This document shows, one piece after another, positions 24,269 to 37,160 of a stretch of 64,000 nt of DNA. A program made the translations under genes and the position numbers. The notes beneath the pieces are model-generated. The model searched no databases and was not told where the DNA came from. It worked only from the letters and a program-made list of their open reading frames with translations. The stretch lies in the NCBI GenBank assembly GCA_000827325.1, contig KN832890.1, forward strand, positions 1 to 64,000. Direction: 5' to 3'. This DNA comes from Oidiodendron maius Zn (lineage: Eukaryota > Ascomycota > Leotiomycetes > Myxotrichaceae). How positions within the stretch are numbered: the first letter of the stretch is position 1; every line of letters begins with the position of its first letter.

Positions 24269-25996
24269 ATGCAGCCTCATCGCCTTACTATGGTACGTGC
24301 CCCTTGATATTCTGGAGCTGAGTCACGAGACTCTTGATAGTCTCAATGCTTTTGTTGATTTCTGACTGGCAGATTGCAGCTCGCTGATCCGTCGCTCTTG
24401 CGTTCGGCATGCTATGTTAACGGAGAATGGGTTGGTGCCGCCTCGGGCAAGACATTTGCAATTGCAGGTTCGTACTCAGTCCTCTTTTCAAATACCTGGG
24501 CGGTGCTTCTGAGTATTCAACTGGGCATTTTAGCTGGGAATTTTAACTAAAAACAGTAAGCTAACTCTACCAGACCCCGCTACCCTTGAACAAATCGCAG
24601 TGAATCCAGAATTCAATACTAAAGACACCCAAAATGCTATCACCGCCGCCTCCACTGCTCTCCGTACCTATCGCAAGACGACCCCCCGCGAGCGAGCCCG
24701 CTGGCTCCGAATATGGCATGGCCTCATGATGGCCAACATCGACGATCTTGCCACTATCATAACTGCAGAGAATGGTAAGCCAACGGCAGATGCAAGGACC
24801 GAAGTTGCATACGCGGCAGGATTCCTCGAGTGGTTCGCAGAGGAAGCCCCACGCATATATGGCGACACCATCGTGCCCAGCAATCCAAACCACAGACTCA
24901 TGACGCTGAAAGAGCCCGTCGGCGTCTGCGCTCTCATTGCGCCATGGAACTTCCCAGCTGCTATGATAACTCGAAAAGCAGGCCCCGCGCTCGCAGCGGG
25001 CTGTACCGTCGTGGTAAAGGCACCCGCCGAGGCGCCCCTCACAGCTCTCGCGCTCGCAGAACTAGCCCATAGGGCCGGAATCCCCAAGGGCGTAGTAAAT
25101 GTCATCACTGCCCTCGACAACACCGTCGAAGTCGGCAAACTCCTCACCACCAGCCCCAGCATCAGGAAAGTCTCCTTCACGGGCTCCACCGCCGTCGGAC
25201 GCCTCCTCATGGCGCAGTCCTCGTCGACGCTGAAGAAGCTCTCATTCGAGCTCGGCGGAAACGCACCATTCATCGTCTTCGATGACGCAGACCTGGACGT
25301 CGCGCTCGCGGGCCTGCTCGCCTGCAAGTTCCGCATCTCAGGCCAGACGTGCGTGTGCGCGAACCGCATCTTCGTGCAGCGCGTCATCTACGATGCTTTC
25401 GTCGACAAGGTCGTCGGTGCGGTGCGGCAGTTCAGGATTGGGAACGGCTTTGAGGAGGACGTGACACATGGGCCGCTGATCCATGAGCGCGCGGTGAGGA
25501 AGGTGGATGAGCATGTGAGAGATGCGGTGAGCAAAGGTGCGAAATGCGTTTTTGGGGGGAAGATACTGGATGGTTTGGGTGCGAACTTTTATGAGACGAC
25601 AGTGTTGACGGGGATGGATATGAGTATGAAACTTTGTGAGGAGGAGACATTTGGCCCTGTGGCCCCTTTTTTTGCGTTCGATACTGAGGAGGAGGTTATT
25701 GAGATGGCGAATGCGTCTGAGGTGGGCTTGGCGGGGTATTTCTTCTCCAAGGACTCAAGTCGATGCTGGAGAGTTGCAGAAGCGTTGGACGTTGGTATGG
25801 TTGGCGTTAATACTGGTGAGCAAGACGAACCGTCGTCGTCGTACTTTTAGATTATTGCTAATATCGAATAGGGGCTCTGAGTGATCCTGCGGCGCCGTTT
25901 GGAGGCGTGAAGCAGTCAGGCTTTGGGAGAGAGGGAAGTAAATACGGTATTGACGAGTTTTTGATTACAAAGATGGTGATGACAGGAATTGCATAA
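24269..25996 (+). CDS. NAD(P)-dependent aldehyde dehydrogenase, succinate-semialdehyde dehydrogenase type
   Basis: Four exons, 24269-24292, 24380-24467, 24574-25815 and 25872-25996, give 492 aa. The reading frame of exon 3 extends from a GTG at 24,600, but the conserved N-terminus ([20 protein letters not shown]) lies in exon 2, so the tiny first exon MQPHRLTM supplies the start; that start is the least certain part. The catalytic Glu is in FELGGNAPF near residue 262 and the catalytic Cys in GQTCVCANR near residue 297. The ends [19 protein letters not shown] and IDEF are typical of SSADH (GabD). The reaction is semialdehyde to acid in the GABA shunt. A GABA-aminotransferase remnant lies immediately upstream in divergent orientation. 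Confidence 0.88.
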
Positions 25997-26512
25997 ATGA
26001 TTTGATGATTTTACATCAAAAATAGATTAGGAGCTTTGGAGTTTGTTTAAACAAAATTTAAAGACTGATAGGCTAGGCCTGCTCAGAAAGACGCTTCTGA
26101 AGGTAAATTTAGAGGAAGCCTGAATGTATTGCGTACGAACGCTCATCATCGTGGTAAGTACGTGAATGTATTTTGGGGTATAGTTGATGATTGTATTTAT
26201 GGATAACGATATGTTCACTTCTTACAATTTTGAAGAACCGAAAACATACAGGAAAATCCGGAATGATAAACATCCAGCAGACCTAGCATTGACTTTAACT
26301 TTTGATGCCTGTAATTCTAGAAGTCCAGTGTAATAAAAGCTTGTTTGAGCTGCACCCGGATGTATAATAACTCAGAGCTTTGCTTTTGAGCTATTTCCAA
26401 GTCTATTATTTTGATCTCCAACGCCAACGCCATTTAGATGATGCAGCCGCCATTACTTCAGCTCCAAATCCATCTAGCCCACTTGATTCTAAAGTCCAGC
26501 CCACGTCTCAAA
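25997..26512. other. Convergent intergenic region
   Basis: Lies between the 3' ends of the ALDH and the tartrate dehydrogenase-like gene. No gene or repeat is seen. Confidence 0.6.
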
Positions 26513-27704
26513 TCAAGAGCCCAAAGCCTTACAGAGAGCCTCAGTAACCTGCATCGTATTCAACTTGCCCCCCATATCCACTGTCAACAACCCAATCTCG
26601 CAAACACTCTCGATCGCCTTCATAATCCCCGCCGCCGCCCTCTCCTCTCCTACCCAGGACATCATCTCTGCCGCTGCACATACCGCTCCAATCGGGTTCG
26701 CAACCCCCTTCCCCATAATATCAAACGCACTTCCATGCACCGGCTCGAACATCGACGGCCACCCCCTCGTCGGATCCAGATTTGAGGACGCCGCAATCCC
26801 AATGCTGCCCGCCAGCGCAGCCGCCAGATCGCTCAAGATACCAATGTGCAGATTCGTGCCCACGACCGTGTCGATACTGTGCGGTTTCTGCACCATGCGG
26901 ATCGTCATGGCATCGACGAGTTCCTTGTCCCAGTGCACGTCCGGGAACTCCGCCGCAACCTCGGTCGCGACCTCGTCCCAGAGCACGCGGCCGTGCCGCA
27001 GTGCATTACTCTTCGACACCACCGTCAGCTGCTTCCGCGGGCGCTTCTGGGCGGCTGCGAAGGCGAAACGCATGATGCGTTCGACGCCGTGGCGCGAGTA
27101 GATGCTGGTTTCGGTTGCGATCTCCCAGGTCTGGCCGACATGTGAGCGCCCGCCATGGCCGGCGTACTCGCCTTCGCTGTTTTCACGCACGAGGAGCCAG
27201 TCTAGGGCGCTGGGGTGGACCGAGGCGAGGCGAGGGGTGGTGAGGCAGCGGATGGGGCGGGTGTTGGCGTAGAGCTGCAGTGGAGAACGCATTTTTAGGA
27301 GGAGGCCCCAGAGGGAGAGGTGGTCGGGGACGTCTGAGGGAGGTTAGAGTGGTGGAGGAAAGGGGGGAAGGCGAGATGGGAGATGGGACATCAGAAATGG
27401 GAAATGGGGAACGTAAAAGAGAGGTGGTTCATGGATTTAGTGATACATGGGGAGGAGATTGACGTACCTGGTGCGCCAACGGCATCGAAGGGGATGGCAT
27501 CGAATGGCTTCAGCGTTGTAAGGAAATCAGAGGGGAGGTATGAGCCTGTCTCCTTGTAGAAGACCGTTCCCCAAGGAAAATTGGTGATATTCAACTCGAA
27601 GTTGTTCTTCGCGACCGTCTTCAGCACCTCAATGGCTGCGGCGACGACTTCAATGCCAATACCATCGCCGGGGATGAAGCAATTCGATAGGTCTTAGTAG
27701 ACAT
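26513..27704 (-). CDS. Tartrate/isopropylmalate dehydrogenase-family protein with frameshift near the start
   Basis: Exon 1 27704-27468 and exon 2 27333-26513, intron 134 bp with GTACGT donor. The pattern IPGDGIG, then FPWGTVFYKETGSYLP, VPDHLSLWGLLLKMR, RENSEGEYAGHGGRSH and FEPVHGSAFDIMGKGVANP is that of NAD-dependent beta-decarboxylating tartrate dehydrogenases, about 350 residues long. The expected start MSTKTYRIA at 27,704 is in one frame, whereas IPGDGIG onward is in another. The family sequence ASIPGDG would need one more base in the Ser codon near 27,676. The rest of the frame is intact. This is either a young null allele or an assembly error. Palindrome site 4 is 316 bp upstream. Confidence 0.78.
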
Positions 27705-28663
27705 GGTTATAACAGAATAGATATGATAAAGGAGCTGCTACAAAGCGACAAGATATGAAAAGGAGCTATAGAGGTCGATTGAAAGAACGATAACGTGACG
27801 AAATGAAAGGGAACCCGTAACTCTCACTCTTGGTCTCTGCGCAAGCAGCGCATTCCTTCTAATATAGCTCATGAGGCGCGCAAACAGGTACCGCCATCCG
27901 ACCTAACCAGCAGAGCCAGCAACTAGATGACGGCATTCTGGTGAGGCCATCGTGAATCTCGACAATAGCCGACCAGTCGTCGGGGATTCTGGGGATAGAG
28001 GTGGAGTCAGTTGATGTGCACCGGGCCGGTGTCACGTTGATAGCTTCGAATATTGAACTGCTCCTGAACTTCCTGCTAAACCACTCCTAACTCGGCCCCA
28101 ACTTGCCCCTCACTGAAACCCCTCTTGTCCGGGGATATTTCGGTTTTACGTCAAATGCCCAGAGCATTATCCCGGCAGGGCGACCGTTGAAGTTCGTGTG
28201 CGCGAGTCGTGGACCAACGCCTTCTGGAGGGAGGGTCTGCACGAATTTATGCATCGATGTCTGCCCAATGTCGAACTGCGTCGAAGGTTGACAGGACGAC
28301 ACCCGGAGAGCACCGGTCCGCTATCTCCGGGTCGTATCCAAAAACCTACGTAGGACGTTACTGTCGGGAGCCAGGGGATAGAAGCGGACCCCAGAATTCT
28401 GGGACGATACAGTAAGTTACTCCAGATAAGCTGCCCGTGTGAAGCTACTGAGCTTGGACGGGGTAAATAGATAAGGCTCAGGTGAAGTGTAGCTCCTTGC
28501 CTTCGAGCTGGTAATCGAGGGTTTTTATATACGGTTGAGGCATCTTCAGCTTCATCCCCTTCTCTCTCATCAGTCACCGCCAACTGCCAACTCCTTCTCC
28601 ACCTCCAGTTCTACTCGAGAGCCACACGTACACCTTGAGGCTTTTCGCTTGCGTCGCTCAATA
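27705..28663. other. Divergent promoter region between dehydrogenase and transporter
   Basis: 959 bp without a supported gene, containing palindrome site 4. It serves a minus-strand gene on the left and a plus-strand gene on the right. The 138-codon minus frame at 28,167-28,583 has no recognisable content. Confidence 0.65.
28020..28030 (+). promoter_or_regulatory. Shared palindromic operator candidate, site 4
   Basis: ACCGGGCCGGT on plus, a 13-bp palindrome with its flanks, continuing GTCAC as site 2 does. It lies 634 bp upstream of the transporter ATG and 316 bp upstream of the dehydrogenase ATG. Confidence 0.7.
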
Positions 28664-30388
28664 ATGGCAGACATCGAGCAGGGCCATGTGATGGCGGTGA
28701 ACGCCGCGGACATCAAAAGCGTTGTCCAAATAAGTCCAGTGGATTCCTTTGCTGGCAAGGTCGAGCTGACGGAGGAAGAGAGAGAGCTCGCCCTCGCTCT
28801 CCAGAATTACGTCCCTGGCAGCGAAGCCGAGAAGAAACTTGTCCGCAAAGTTGATCTCATCATGATTCCTACCGTCTGGTGCATGTATATTCTTGCTGTT
28901 CTCGATCGCTCCAATATTGTAAGCCTCACTCGATATCGATTCTCAAAAATATAATTTGTTGACTAGAATTCAAGGGAAACGCCAGAATTGCAGGAATGGC
29001 TACTGAGCTTGAGCTCAATGATAACCGTAAGTCCCTTTCCCGTGATTTATTTCCTGGCGTATTCGAAATGCTTATACGAAATCAGGATACGCGCTTGCCT
29101 TGTCCATCTTCTTTATTGGCTACCTCATTTGCGAGACGCCTTCTAACCTGCTCCTTACTCGTGCTCGCCCTTCATGGTACTTGTCTAGTATTATGGTCGT
29201 CTGGGGCGCCCTGTGTGCGTGCATGGCAGCTTTGAAGACCTACCATGGCTTATTGGCTCTGCGTTTCTTCCTCGGCTGCATTGAAGCTGGTTTCTTCCCT
29301 GGTGTCCTGTTCATCATGTCCTGCTGGTACAAGAAGGAAGAAATAGGTAAGCTCACATTTCCAGATCCGAAGTATCACCCGCTGACCCTTTTTAAGGCAA
29401 ACGTTTCTCCATCTTCTACACTGCTTCCGTCTTCGCCGGCTCTCTGGGTGGCATCATGGCCGGCGCCATCATCGGTCACCTAAACGGCACCCACGGCATT
29501 GCTGGCTGGCGTTGGTTGTTCATCATCGAGGGCATCATCACCATCGGCTTTGCGATCTTGGCCAAATTCATCCTCCTCGATTTCCCCGGCAACTCAACCC
29601 GCCTAAGCCTAGAGGAGCGCCAGCTCGCCGTCGTCCGCATTCTGCACGACAAGCAAACCACCAGCGCGCGCCACGGCATCAGGCTCACGTTCTGGCAGGC
29701 GCTGAAGGCCTCCCTCGCCGACTCCCGCACCTACATTATGACGCTGCTCGCGATTCTCAATCTCGGCTCCACCACCATCGTGTACTTCATCCCGACCATC
29801 GTTAAGGCCGTGGGCTACACCAGCACCACCGCGCAGTGGATGACAGTCCCCATCTACATGACCGCCGCGGCAATGCTGATCATCCTCTCCTACACCGCCG
29901 ACCGCACCCACGACCGCCGCTGGCACATCACCGGCTGCTTTGTACTCTCCTTCGTCTGCAGCATCGTGTGCATAGCTTCCTCCTCCCCCCAAGCCCGCTA
30001 TGTCATGCTTTGCTTTTTCATCGGCGGCCTGTATGTCGCGCTGCCGCTCATATTGACCTGGATCACGGAGATTATCTCGCTCCCGGCAGAGAAGCGCGCC
30101 GCGTCCATGGCGATTGCGAATAGTGTTGGTAACCTGGCTTCGGTGTATGGCAGCCGTCTCTGGCCTTCTTCAACGGGCCCGAGATATGTGATGGGCTTTA
30201 CGGTTGTGTCAGTTTTCCTGGGACTAGGTGCTGTGCTTGCCGCTACTATTCCCGTCATTGTGAGATATTTGCCCGCGGAGGGTCAGACCAAAGCGGAGCA
30301 GGAGATTTTGAGAAGAGAGGAGGTGATTGTTAATACTCAGCCGGAGTTCAAAAATGTTACGGCTATGGTTCAGGTACATGGAGAATAG
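28664..30388 (+). CDS. MFS transporter, Dal5/anion:cation symporter family
   Basis: Four exons, 28664-28918, 28975-29026, 29086-29346 and 29397-30388, join in frame to 519 aa. An acidic N-terminal arm is followed by VDLIMIPTVWCMYILAVLDR in TM1, then the loop NARIAGMATELELND, FFIGYLICETPSNLLL, LRFFLGCIEAGFFPGVLFIM and WRWLFIIEGIITI. These are the signatures of the fungal allantoate/nicotinate/tartrate-type (ACS, Dal5, Tna1) family in the plasma membrane. It probably imports an organic anion that feeds the neighbouring enzymes. It diverges from the tartrate dehydrogenase-like gene and ends convergent with the large NLR gene. Confidence 0.88.
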
Positions 30389-30751
30389 TTGTTCTATATT
30401 TTGGCTGCGGTAGAGCGGTAGGATGGGATAATCGGAACGATTAAATGACCTTCATTCAAGACACAGCCCAAGATGGGTACCATGAAGAAGATCATGAATG
30501 TTTGCAGTGCCTGTGATCACGTTCATGGCCTGCAGATTGTTGAGGCTAGTGTTACTAACGGTTAAGGTAATGAAATATTTAAACTAGAAAACTAAGAAAG
30601 GACTAATACTGCTCTTCCTTAAAAAGGGGGCCAGCCTCTATATTTATATAAATAGCTCGCTAATGTAGTCCTTGATTCGAGCCATGTGCGAACCAGGTGT
30701 CCTGCCTGCCTGTGACCCCCCGTTTAGTCACCTGGCATTGAATGTTGGAAA
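30389..30751. other. Convergent intergenic region
   Basis: 363 bp between the 3' ends of the MFS and NLR genes. Nothing recognised. Confidence 0.6.
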
Positions 30752-33700
30752 TCAAGCTCCCTTTCTTCTTTGATACAGCTCCAAAATGCCTCCGTTGTCC
30801 ATAGCAGCTGCAATATCTAGAGCTGTCCTGCCCTCATTATCCTCCTGCAAAGGATCACAGCCCAAGTCAACAAATCTGCTAAAAAGTAGTGCATTATAAT
30901 CCACCTCCCCTCTTGAATTTCTTGGTAATAACCCAATGTTAGTTTTCCTCTCTGCTAGAACATGCAAAATCGTGGCACCATCATTCTTTACAGCGCGGAC
31001 ATCCGCCCCGTTTGTAATAAAGAACGGGATGGTAGCCAAATGGCTCATCTCGTTCCAACGTGGGTCGGGCCGGTATCCTGATGCAACGTGTGCGAGCAGG
31101 GCCGTCTCACCGAGCCAATTGCGCGCGTTGATATCGCCGCCTAGAGAGAGGAATTTTTGTATGAGAGGTAGGCTTTGCTTCGTCTCGCCTACATAAGTGC
31201 AGCGATAGAGGTGATGGAGGGCTGTATCGCCGTTAGGGTCCGGCTCCAGGAGGTCAGCGTTGCCATCTTCGATGAGCCGTAAACAAGTTGATATATTACG
31301 GCTCTTGAGGGCACGATGTAAAGGCGAGAAGCCTGCGCTATCTTTTTGGTGGATTAATGCTCTCACACCAGAAATAGAAAAAAAGCGTGCTGCATGTTTG
31401 TCCCATCGCCCCAAGAGATAGAAAATGAGGTGTTTGCCCTCATTATCAACTGCTAAGTAGTCAATCGATGAGCCGTAACGCTCAGAGTCAGCAAGAAGCA
31501 AAAATGCTGGAGTATATTCCGAATTAAGGCGTTCCAGCTCTTTCTGAGGTACATATCCAATAGCTTCGGAACCTACGACAGAAGCGCAAGCTGCCATGAA
31601 AACAGTTCGGCCCTTTTGATCCCGGACATTAAAATCTAGATTGGGTCGTTCCGTAAAGATGCGCAGTAAAGACGATCTTGCGTGTTGGAAGAGAAAGTGG
31701 AGGAGAGGCTCGTCGTCATTAATAAGAACGTCAACTTTTGCCCCATGGTCAAGGAACAATCTCATCATTTCCGTCGACGTGGACGCACTCCATGGTTGAT
31801 GCACTGGCGGAAATGCGGCGACTGCCAGTGGATACCGCTTTTGCAGATTCGGGTGTCCACCGCGGAGGTTCGAATTCGCTGAAGTATCCGGAACATTGCA
31901 GTCCGCTCCATTCTTAAGGTAGATTTTAAGCGTTTCGACATCTCCGGACTCAACTGCTGACATGAGAGCCCCTTTGGCCCCAGCATTAACATCTGCCCCG
32001 TGCTTGAGCAGGATCTTGATAATGTCACTATCATGTCTGGCCATGTTTAAAGGAGTCAATCCTGCTAGATTCGGTTTGTTTGGATCAGCGCCCAACCGCA
32101 AGAGTATCTCACAACATTGAGGTTTGAAGAAGCCTCTTGCTACGGCGGTACAGTGTTGCTCACAGGTGCTTGCGAGCTCCAGTGGAGTTTGGCCCTTTTC
32201 ATTGACCACATCAACCATGCTACCTGGTATTGGGAGAGTTAGTATAACAACAGCTTTGCGATGAGCCACTTCAGGCCGAAAACCAAAGGGGCGCGCAAGG
32301 CTGCGACCTACCACTGCTAACTAAAAACTTTATAGCATCTACCTGCCACCAGTAATTCCCACTAGCAAGCACATGTAGTGCGGTCGGCCCCGGACTGATC
32401 CTGCCACTTGGTGTCTCTTTTACCTGCTGATGGGCATTTACGTCAACTTGCCCTTCTACTACCAGTAGTCTCACCATATCCATGTTCCACACACGTCGAT
32501 CGCAAGCAACTTGCAGAACCGGACGGACCTTGTAATATCCCGTAGGCACTTCCTCAGCAATAGTTTTAGTGAACGTAGGATCATCTAGGAGCTTTGCTGA
32601 TAAGATGATTTTACGCATAAGTTCTGTCAAGCCAAATCTTGCAATCTTGATAATTGCGTTCCCATCATCAGAAGATCGATCTGGCCGGGTAAAATCCATA
32701 CCTAGTGCAATTACAGCGTCCATTGTGGTTTCGTCCATGTGTTCGATAAATCTGCTAGGGCAATCCATAGATCTATATCTCTGGCGCCTTTCAACATTTG
32801 CACTCGCAATGCCGCCAGCTCTCTGAGACGACCGTTCTGCTGCTTCACGTCGAACGGTGGCCACTAAGTCTCTATTTTGCTGCAATAAATCTGTCTGCAT
32901 AGGCCCCTCAATATCTGCCCCGGCTTTTACTAGCATTTTGGCAATAACGCCAATGCGCACAGTTTCATGTTGCACACTCTCTTTAGTACAATGTTGTTGA
33001 CTCTGATCTTTGGCAACTGGCACTGGTCTGAAAGGGTCTCCAATATTAAGGTCTGTGGAAGCTTTCTGTCCACTGTTGCTCATTGACTGCCATATTGCGT
33101 TTTCCTTGATATATTCTGTACAGGCTATCCATGGCTTAATCGAGTCTTTATCTTTGCAATTTACATCTGCACCAGCCCGAACCAAGAGGCTGACCGACTC
33201 TGGCCAGCTTGAGCGGCATGCATCATGAAGCGCTGTCCTTCCATCTATGTCAGCAGCATTGATATCGATGTTCTGATCAAGCTCTATCCCGAAGTGCAAT
33301 AACATTGCAATGATGTTACTTTGTCGTCCGCGGGCTGCACAGTGAAGAGGTGTTCGAAGATTAAAAGATTTTGCATTTAGTATAGCACCGAGTCGAATCA
33401 AATTGAATGTATCAGATTCAGAAGCTGCAGATGCATAGTGTAATGGCGTGTAACCACCTCTGTCTTGTGTGTTTACATCATACTGAGGATCTAGGCGGAC
33501 AAGCATTGAGATAAGCGTCTGTCGCGTATGAGAAGATCTAGAGCCGTAGCCCTCAGAATAGACTGAAGGCATTATATGTGCTGCTGTTTGTTGCCTGGAG
33601 TTCGTTGCCTTGGTCGGAACACCCATTTCAACTAACCATGTAACTAGATTAATATCCTCTGCGGACCCTTCGAAACGCTCCGCGACCTCATGCAAAAGTG

Positions 33701-36700
33701 TATTGCCATCATTATCGGTCCAATTTAGATCTGCTCCTTTGGTTACAAGCGTCTTGACCAAATCTAATGGATCTTTTGTTTGACATGCCAAATGAAGAGC
33801 TGTCTTTCCTTTCAGGATTGTTCGCGCAGAAACCGAAGCCTCCTTGTCCTTGGGCTGCTGCAAAAGCACATCGGCTAGCGGCCGATTTTTGGCTACAGCA
33901 TAAAGCAATGCTGTCATGCCATCGGGGTCACGAATTTCCAGATCAGCATCAGCCACGATAATTGATTGAACCAGTGAAAGCGGAGAACTTCCTTCAGGAA
34001 ACCCGTTTGGGCAATGAAAAATATGCAAACAAGTTTGGCCCAGGGAATTCTGGAGATTCACATCTGCTCCAAGATGTATCAGTATATTTAAGATGGATTC
34101 TTTCTTGATGTGATGATCTTTGCAGGCGATGTGAAGTGCCGTGTTGCCATGGAAGTCCCGGGCATTGATATCTGCTCCATGATCGACAAGCAACTGTATG
34201 ATATCACATGGACAATGAATGTTTTTCACAGCGCTGGTCAAAATATGTCAGCTGTAAGTTAATTTTTCCCCAAGAGTAGTTATAGAGAGCATCTAGAAAT
34301 CTACTGCAGTTTAGAAGCGTGCAAGGTTCTTACGTGGCTCAGTTCTTCACATTGCTTTGCAACTCAACTAATCATGAGGAGTAGAACAAGACAAACCCCA
34401 GTAAGAGAAATGAGCTTTCAACTTACCAGTGGAGGGGGGTTGCCCCGTCAGAAGAGCGTGCCTGTCTGGTAAGAGCTTTGTGGGTAAGTAGCTGGCTAGC
34501 GTGTTTTGTGTTACACATTGTCTTGCACGCCCGATGAAGTAAAGTTTCTCCTTTAGAATCCTTAGCGCATAGATTAGCACCTGCAGAGAGTAACATGTCC
34601 AGCATGTTATGTTTGTCTGATATTATGAATTGGTTGTCTATAGTTAGCAAGAGCGGAGTATTTCCCTGGCTGTCGACCGCTTCCAGGTCAGCTCCAGCTG
34701 ACAAAAGCATTTTCATAATATTTCTGGCTGCGGATTCAGTTGTTGAATTCAGGCTTATGGTGGCTAAGCTGTGAAGCGGAGTCCTTCCATCGGGTTTTAC
34801 GTGATAGGCGTGGTAGGCAAGCCCGGGGACATTAGCCCAATGACGAGAGACTTTCTGTACGCTGGCGCCCTTTTCCAGCAACACGCGGACACACTTAGGC
34901 TCTAAAGATGCTGCTGCGAGCATTAGAACAGACTCGCCTTCATAGGATGCATCTGGAGAGACTTTCGAGTTTTCCAAAAGAGCAGTCATGAGTTGAAAAT
35001 GCCCAGCACGCGCAGACCAGCAGAGTGCTTGCTCTAGGTCTTCTAACTTGGCGAAGGGAATCATTTCAAGAACTGTCTCGACGTGCCCAGTTTGGCTGGC
35101 ATACATGAGCGGATGGTGTCCACGACTTGATGGAGCGTTTCCACAAAATCTACCCACCTCTCTGGGCTTTCTTGTCGTCGGCGAAACACCTGTAAAGAGG
35201 ATTAGCATATTTTCCCGTTTATTCTAGTTACTGTGGAGATAAGTTAACGGCAATAGAATGTAACGTTTGACATACCAGCAGCGAGAAGCAATTTTACAAC
35301 CTCTACATGATTTCTTGAAGCTGCAACATGAAGTGGCTTTAACCCATCAAACCCATCAACGTCTGGTTTCGCGCCAGCTTTCAGTAACAAGTCTACCACT
35401 GCGCTATGGCCACCCTTTGACGCCCAAAAGAGTGGAGTGTTCTCACTGCTATCCAACGCATTGATGTCCATACCTCTTTGGATTAAATATTTTGTCCAAA
35501 GCACCAGCCCATAGCCTGCAGCAACATGCAGAGGAGTAGAGTTCGTGAAGGAAACTGCAGAGTCATTGGCTGCGGACATGAGTGCAAGCCACGCCCTGAA
35601 GTGCGAACTCTGGGGTTCACAAAATTCCTGCAGGATATTGAAGAAGTGCTGGTCCTCAATCCCATAATTCTTTGCATGGTATGGCCACTCCCTTGCGGCA
35701 TATTCCACAAGTGGATATCGAAGAAAGACGGCCCGAAAGTCAAAATTGATATCCCTCCCTCTAAGGTATCTGGAGGCATAAACTTCAGTTTTCTTCGGGT
35801 CATCGTTCGGGTATGCACCAAAAGCATCAGATCGAAGACTAGATAGGCAGGTAAGAGCAATCTCACGATGCGCCGTTGTAGATTCAATGATGGGAAACTG
35901 AGGGGTTGCGGGCGTTGAGCGATCTATTCGGCGGCGGTCGAGAAGAAACTCTGTGAAAGAATGATGGAGAATTTGTACTACCTCATCTTCCATAATCTCT
36001 AGTAACGGCCCGCACGCAGCCCTAACTATTTCTTTGCTGTCCCTGTCGGTCGCTGCGCGGTGATTCGTCTCCAGGACCTTCGCTATTTCAATTAGGCGCA
36101 TAGGTCGTGCTGAATGAGTAACTAGCTGTAAGATCAGAATCTGAATGTCTTGCTCAACTTTGGTAAGTGCCGCATATTCGAAGAGCATCCTGTTATACAT
36201 CTCATCTAGACCAACGGGCAAGTTGACAACCATTTCGCGGATTGAATGCTCCTCATTCTCATTCCCTTTGATCGATTGCTCAATCTGATCGAGCATGAGA
36301 CGGGCATATAGGAAAAGGCCCTCTGATCGCTCGCAAATTGTGTCCTTCAGGAATTCCTGAATTTTGGGATCAACACCATCCCGACCATAGTCCGCTACGC
36401 GCTGGCGGACGAAAAGTGATATGTCTCGTTTTACAAGTTTCACTTCCAGGCTGACATGGATGACCTGAGGATTCTTCAGCAATCGTTGGAGGTATTGCTT
36501 TGGTCGGCTGGTTATCAAGATCTTAATCCGGTCAGGCCTGAAAGACCCAAGAGCATTCACTCGAAGTAGAAAGTCTTCATCAATGGTCATCTCATCCAGC
36601 GCATCAATCACACAGTAAGCTTTGTCAATCCAGCGCAGACCAGCCAAGAGATACTCCCATAATTGGGTCGTGGATACGCTTTCCAACTCATTCGCCTGGA

Positions 36701-37160
36701 CACACTCCCACAAAGATACTTGCAAGATTTCACTGAACTCTAAAAGCTGGCTTAGCCAGTCTCGGAGTAGAGATCTAGGGGAGCGATTGGCTTCGATAAC
36801 TTGTCTGAAAAAGAAACAAAGGACAGGTACTGATTCATTTCGGGCAAGGGAATCGACCATCGACGCTGCGAGCACGCTCTTCCCAGCACCAGGAACAGCT
36901 TTGATCCAGATAGATCCGTGGTCTTTGGATGATTGCCACTGACAGAACTGAGATGTCTCTCTGATCCATTCCCCAGTCTCCGGAGCTTTGGATGAGAGAT
37001 GACGACGAAATTCGCTCGACATAGCAGTATAATCTGTCGGATCGAGCCATTTTTTTATTCTAGAGATGTCTGGCTGCTTTTCGGCTACTATTTGTTTTGC
37101 CACGTCAAGAGAATCGATGAGCTCGAAGTCGTCAGAGAGATCTGAAGCCATACTTATCAT
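30752..37160 (-). CDS. NACHT-ankyrin NLR protein
   Basis: Four exons, 37160-35276, 35189-34427, 34233-32312 and 32223-30752, with introns of 86, 193 and 88 bp, give 2,013 aa. A second ATG at 37,151 is possible. The N-terminal arm is only about 80 residues, with no classical HeLo or hydrolase domain. The P-loop NTPase follows: Walker A AVPGAGKS at about 88-95 and Walker B YCVIDALDE at about 182-190, then the winged-helix-like region and a long ankyrin array from about residue 545 to the end. The ankyrin units are quite diverged from each other (GNTALHIACKDH, GRTPLHSLATIS, GKTALHLACQTK), unlike the second NLR. Fungal NLRs act in non-self recognition and regulated cell death; the ligand is unknown. 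It shares a 751-bp promoter region with the divergent HET gene. Confidence 0.88.

Noticed and set aside
24668-25387. A 239-codon minus-strand frame
   Set aside because: Antisense of the ALDH core with its catalytic Glu and Cys motifs on plus.
26565-27101. Plus-strand frame opposite the tartrate dehydrogenase-like gene
   Set aside because: Shadow frame; the family motifs are continuous on minus.
28167-28583. A 138-codon minus frame in the divergent promoter
   Set aside because: No domain, no hydropathy or motif signal, and it overlaps the promoter and 5' region of the MFS gene.
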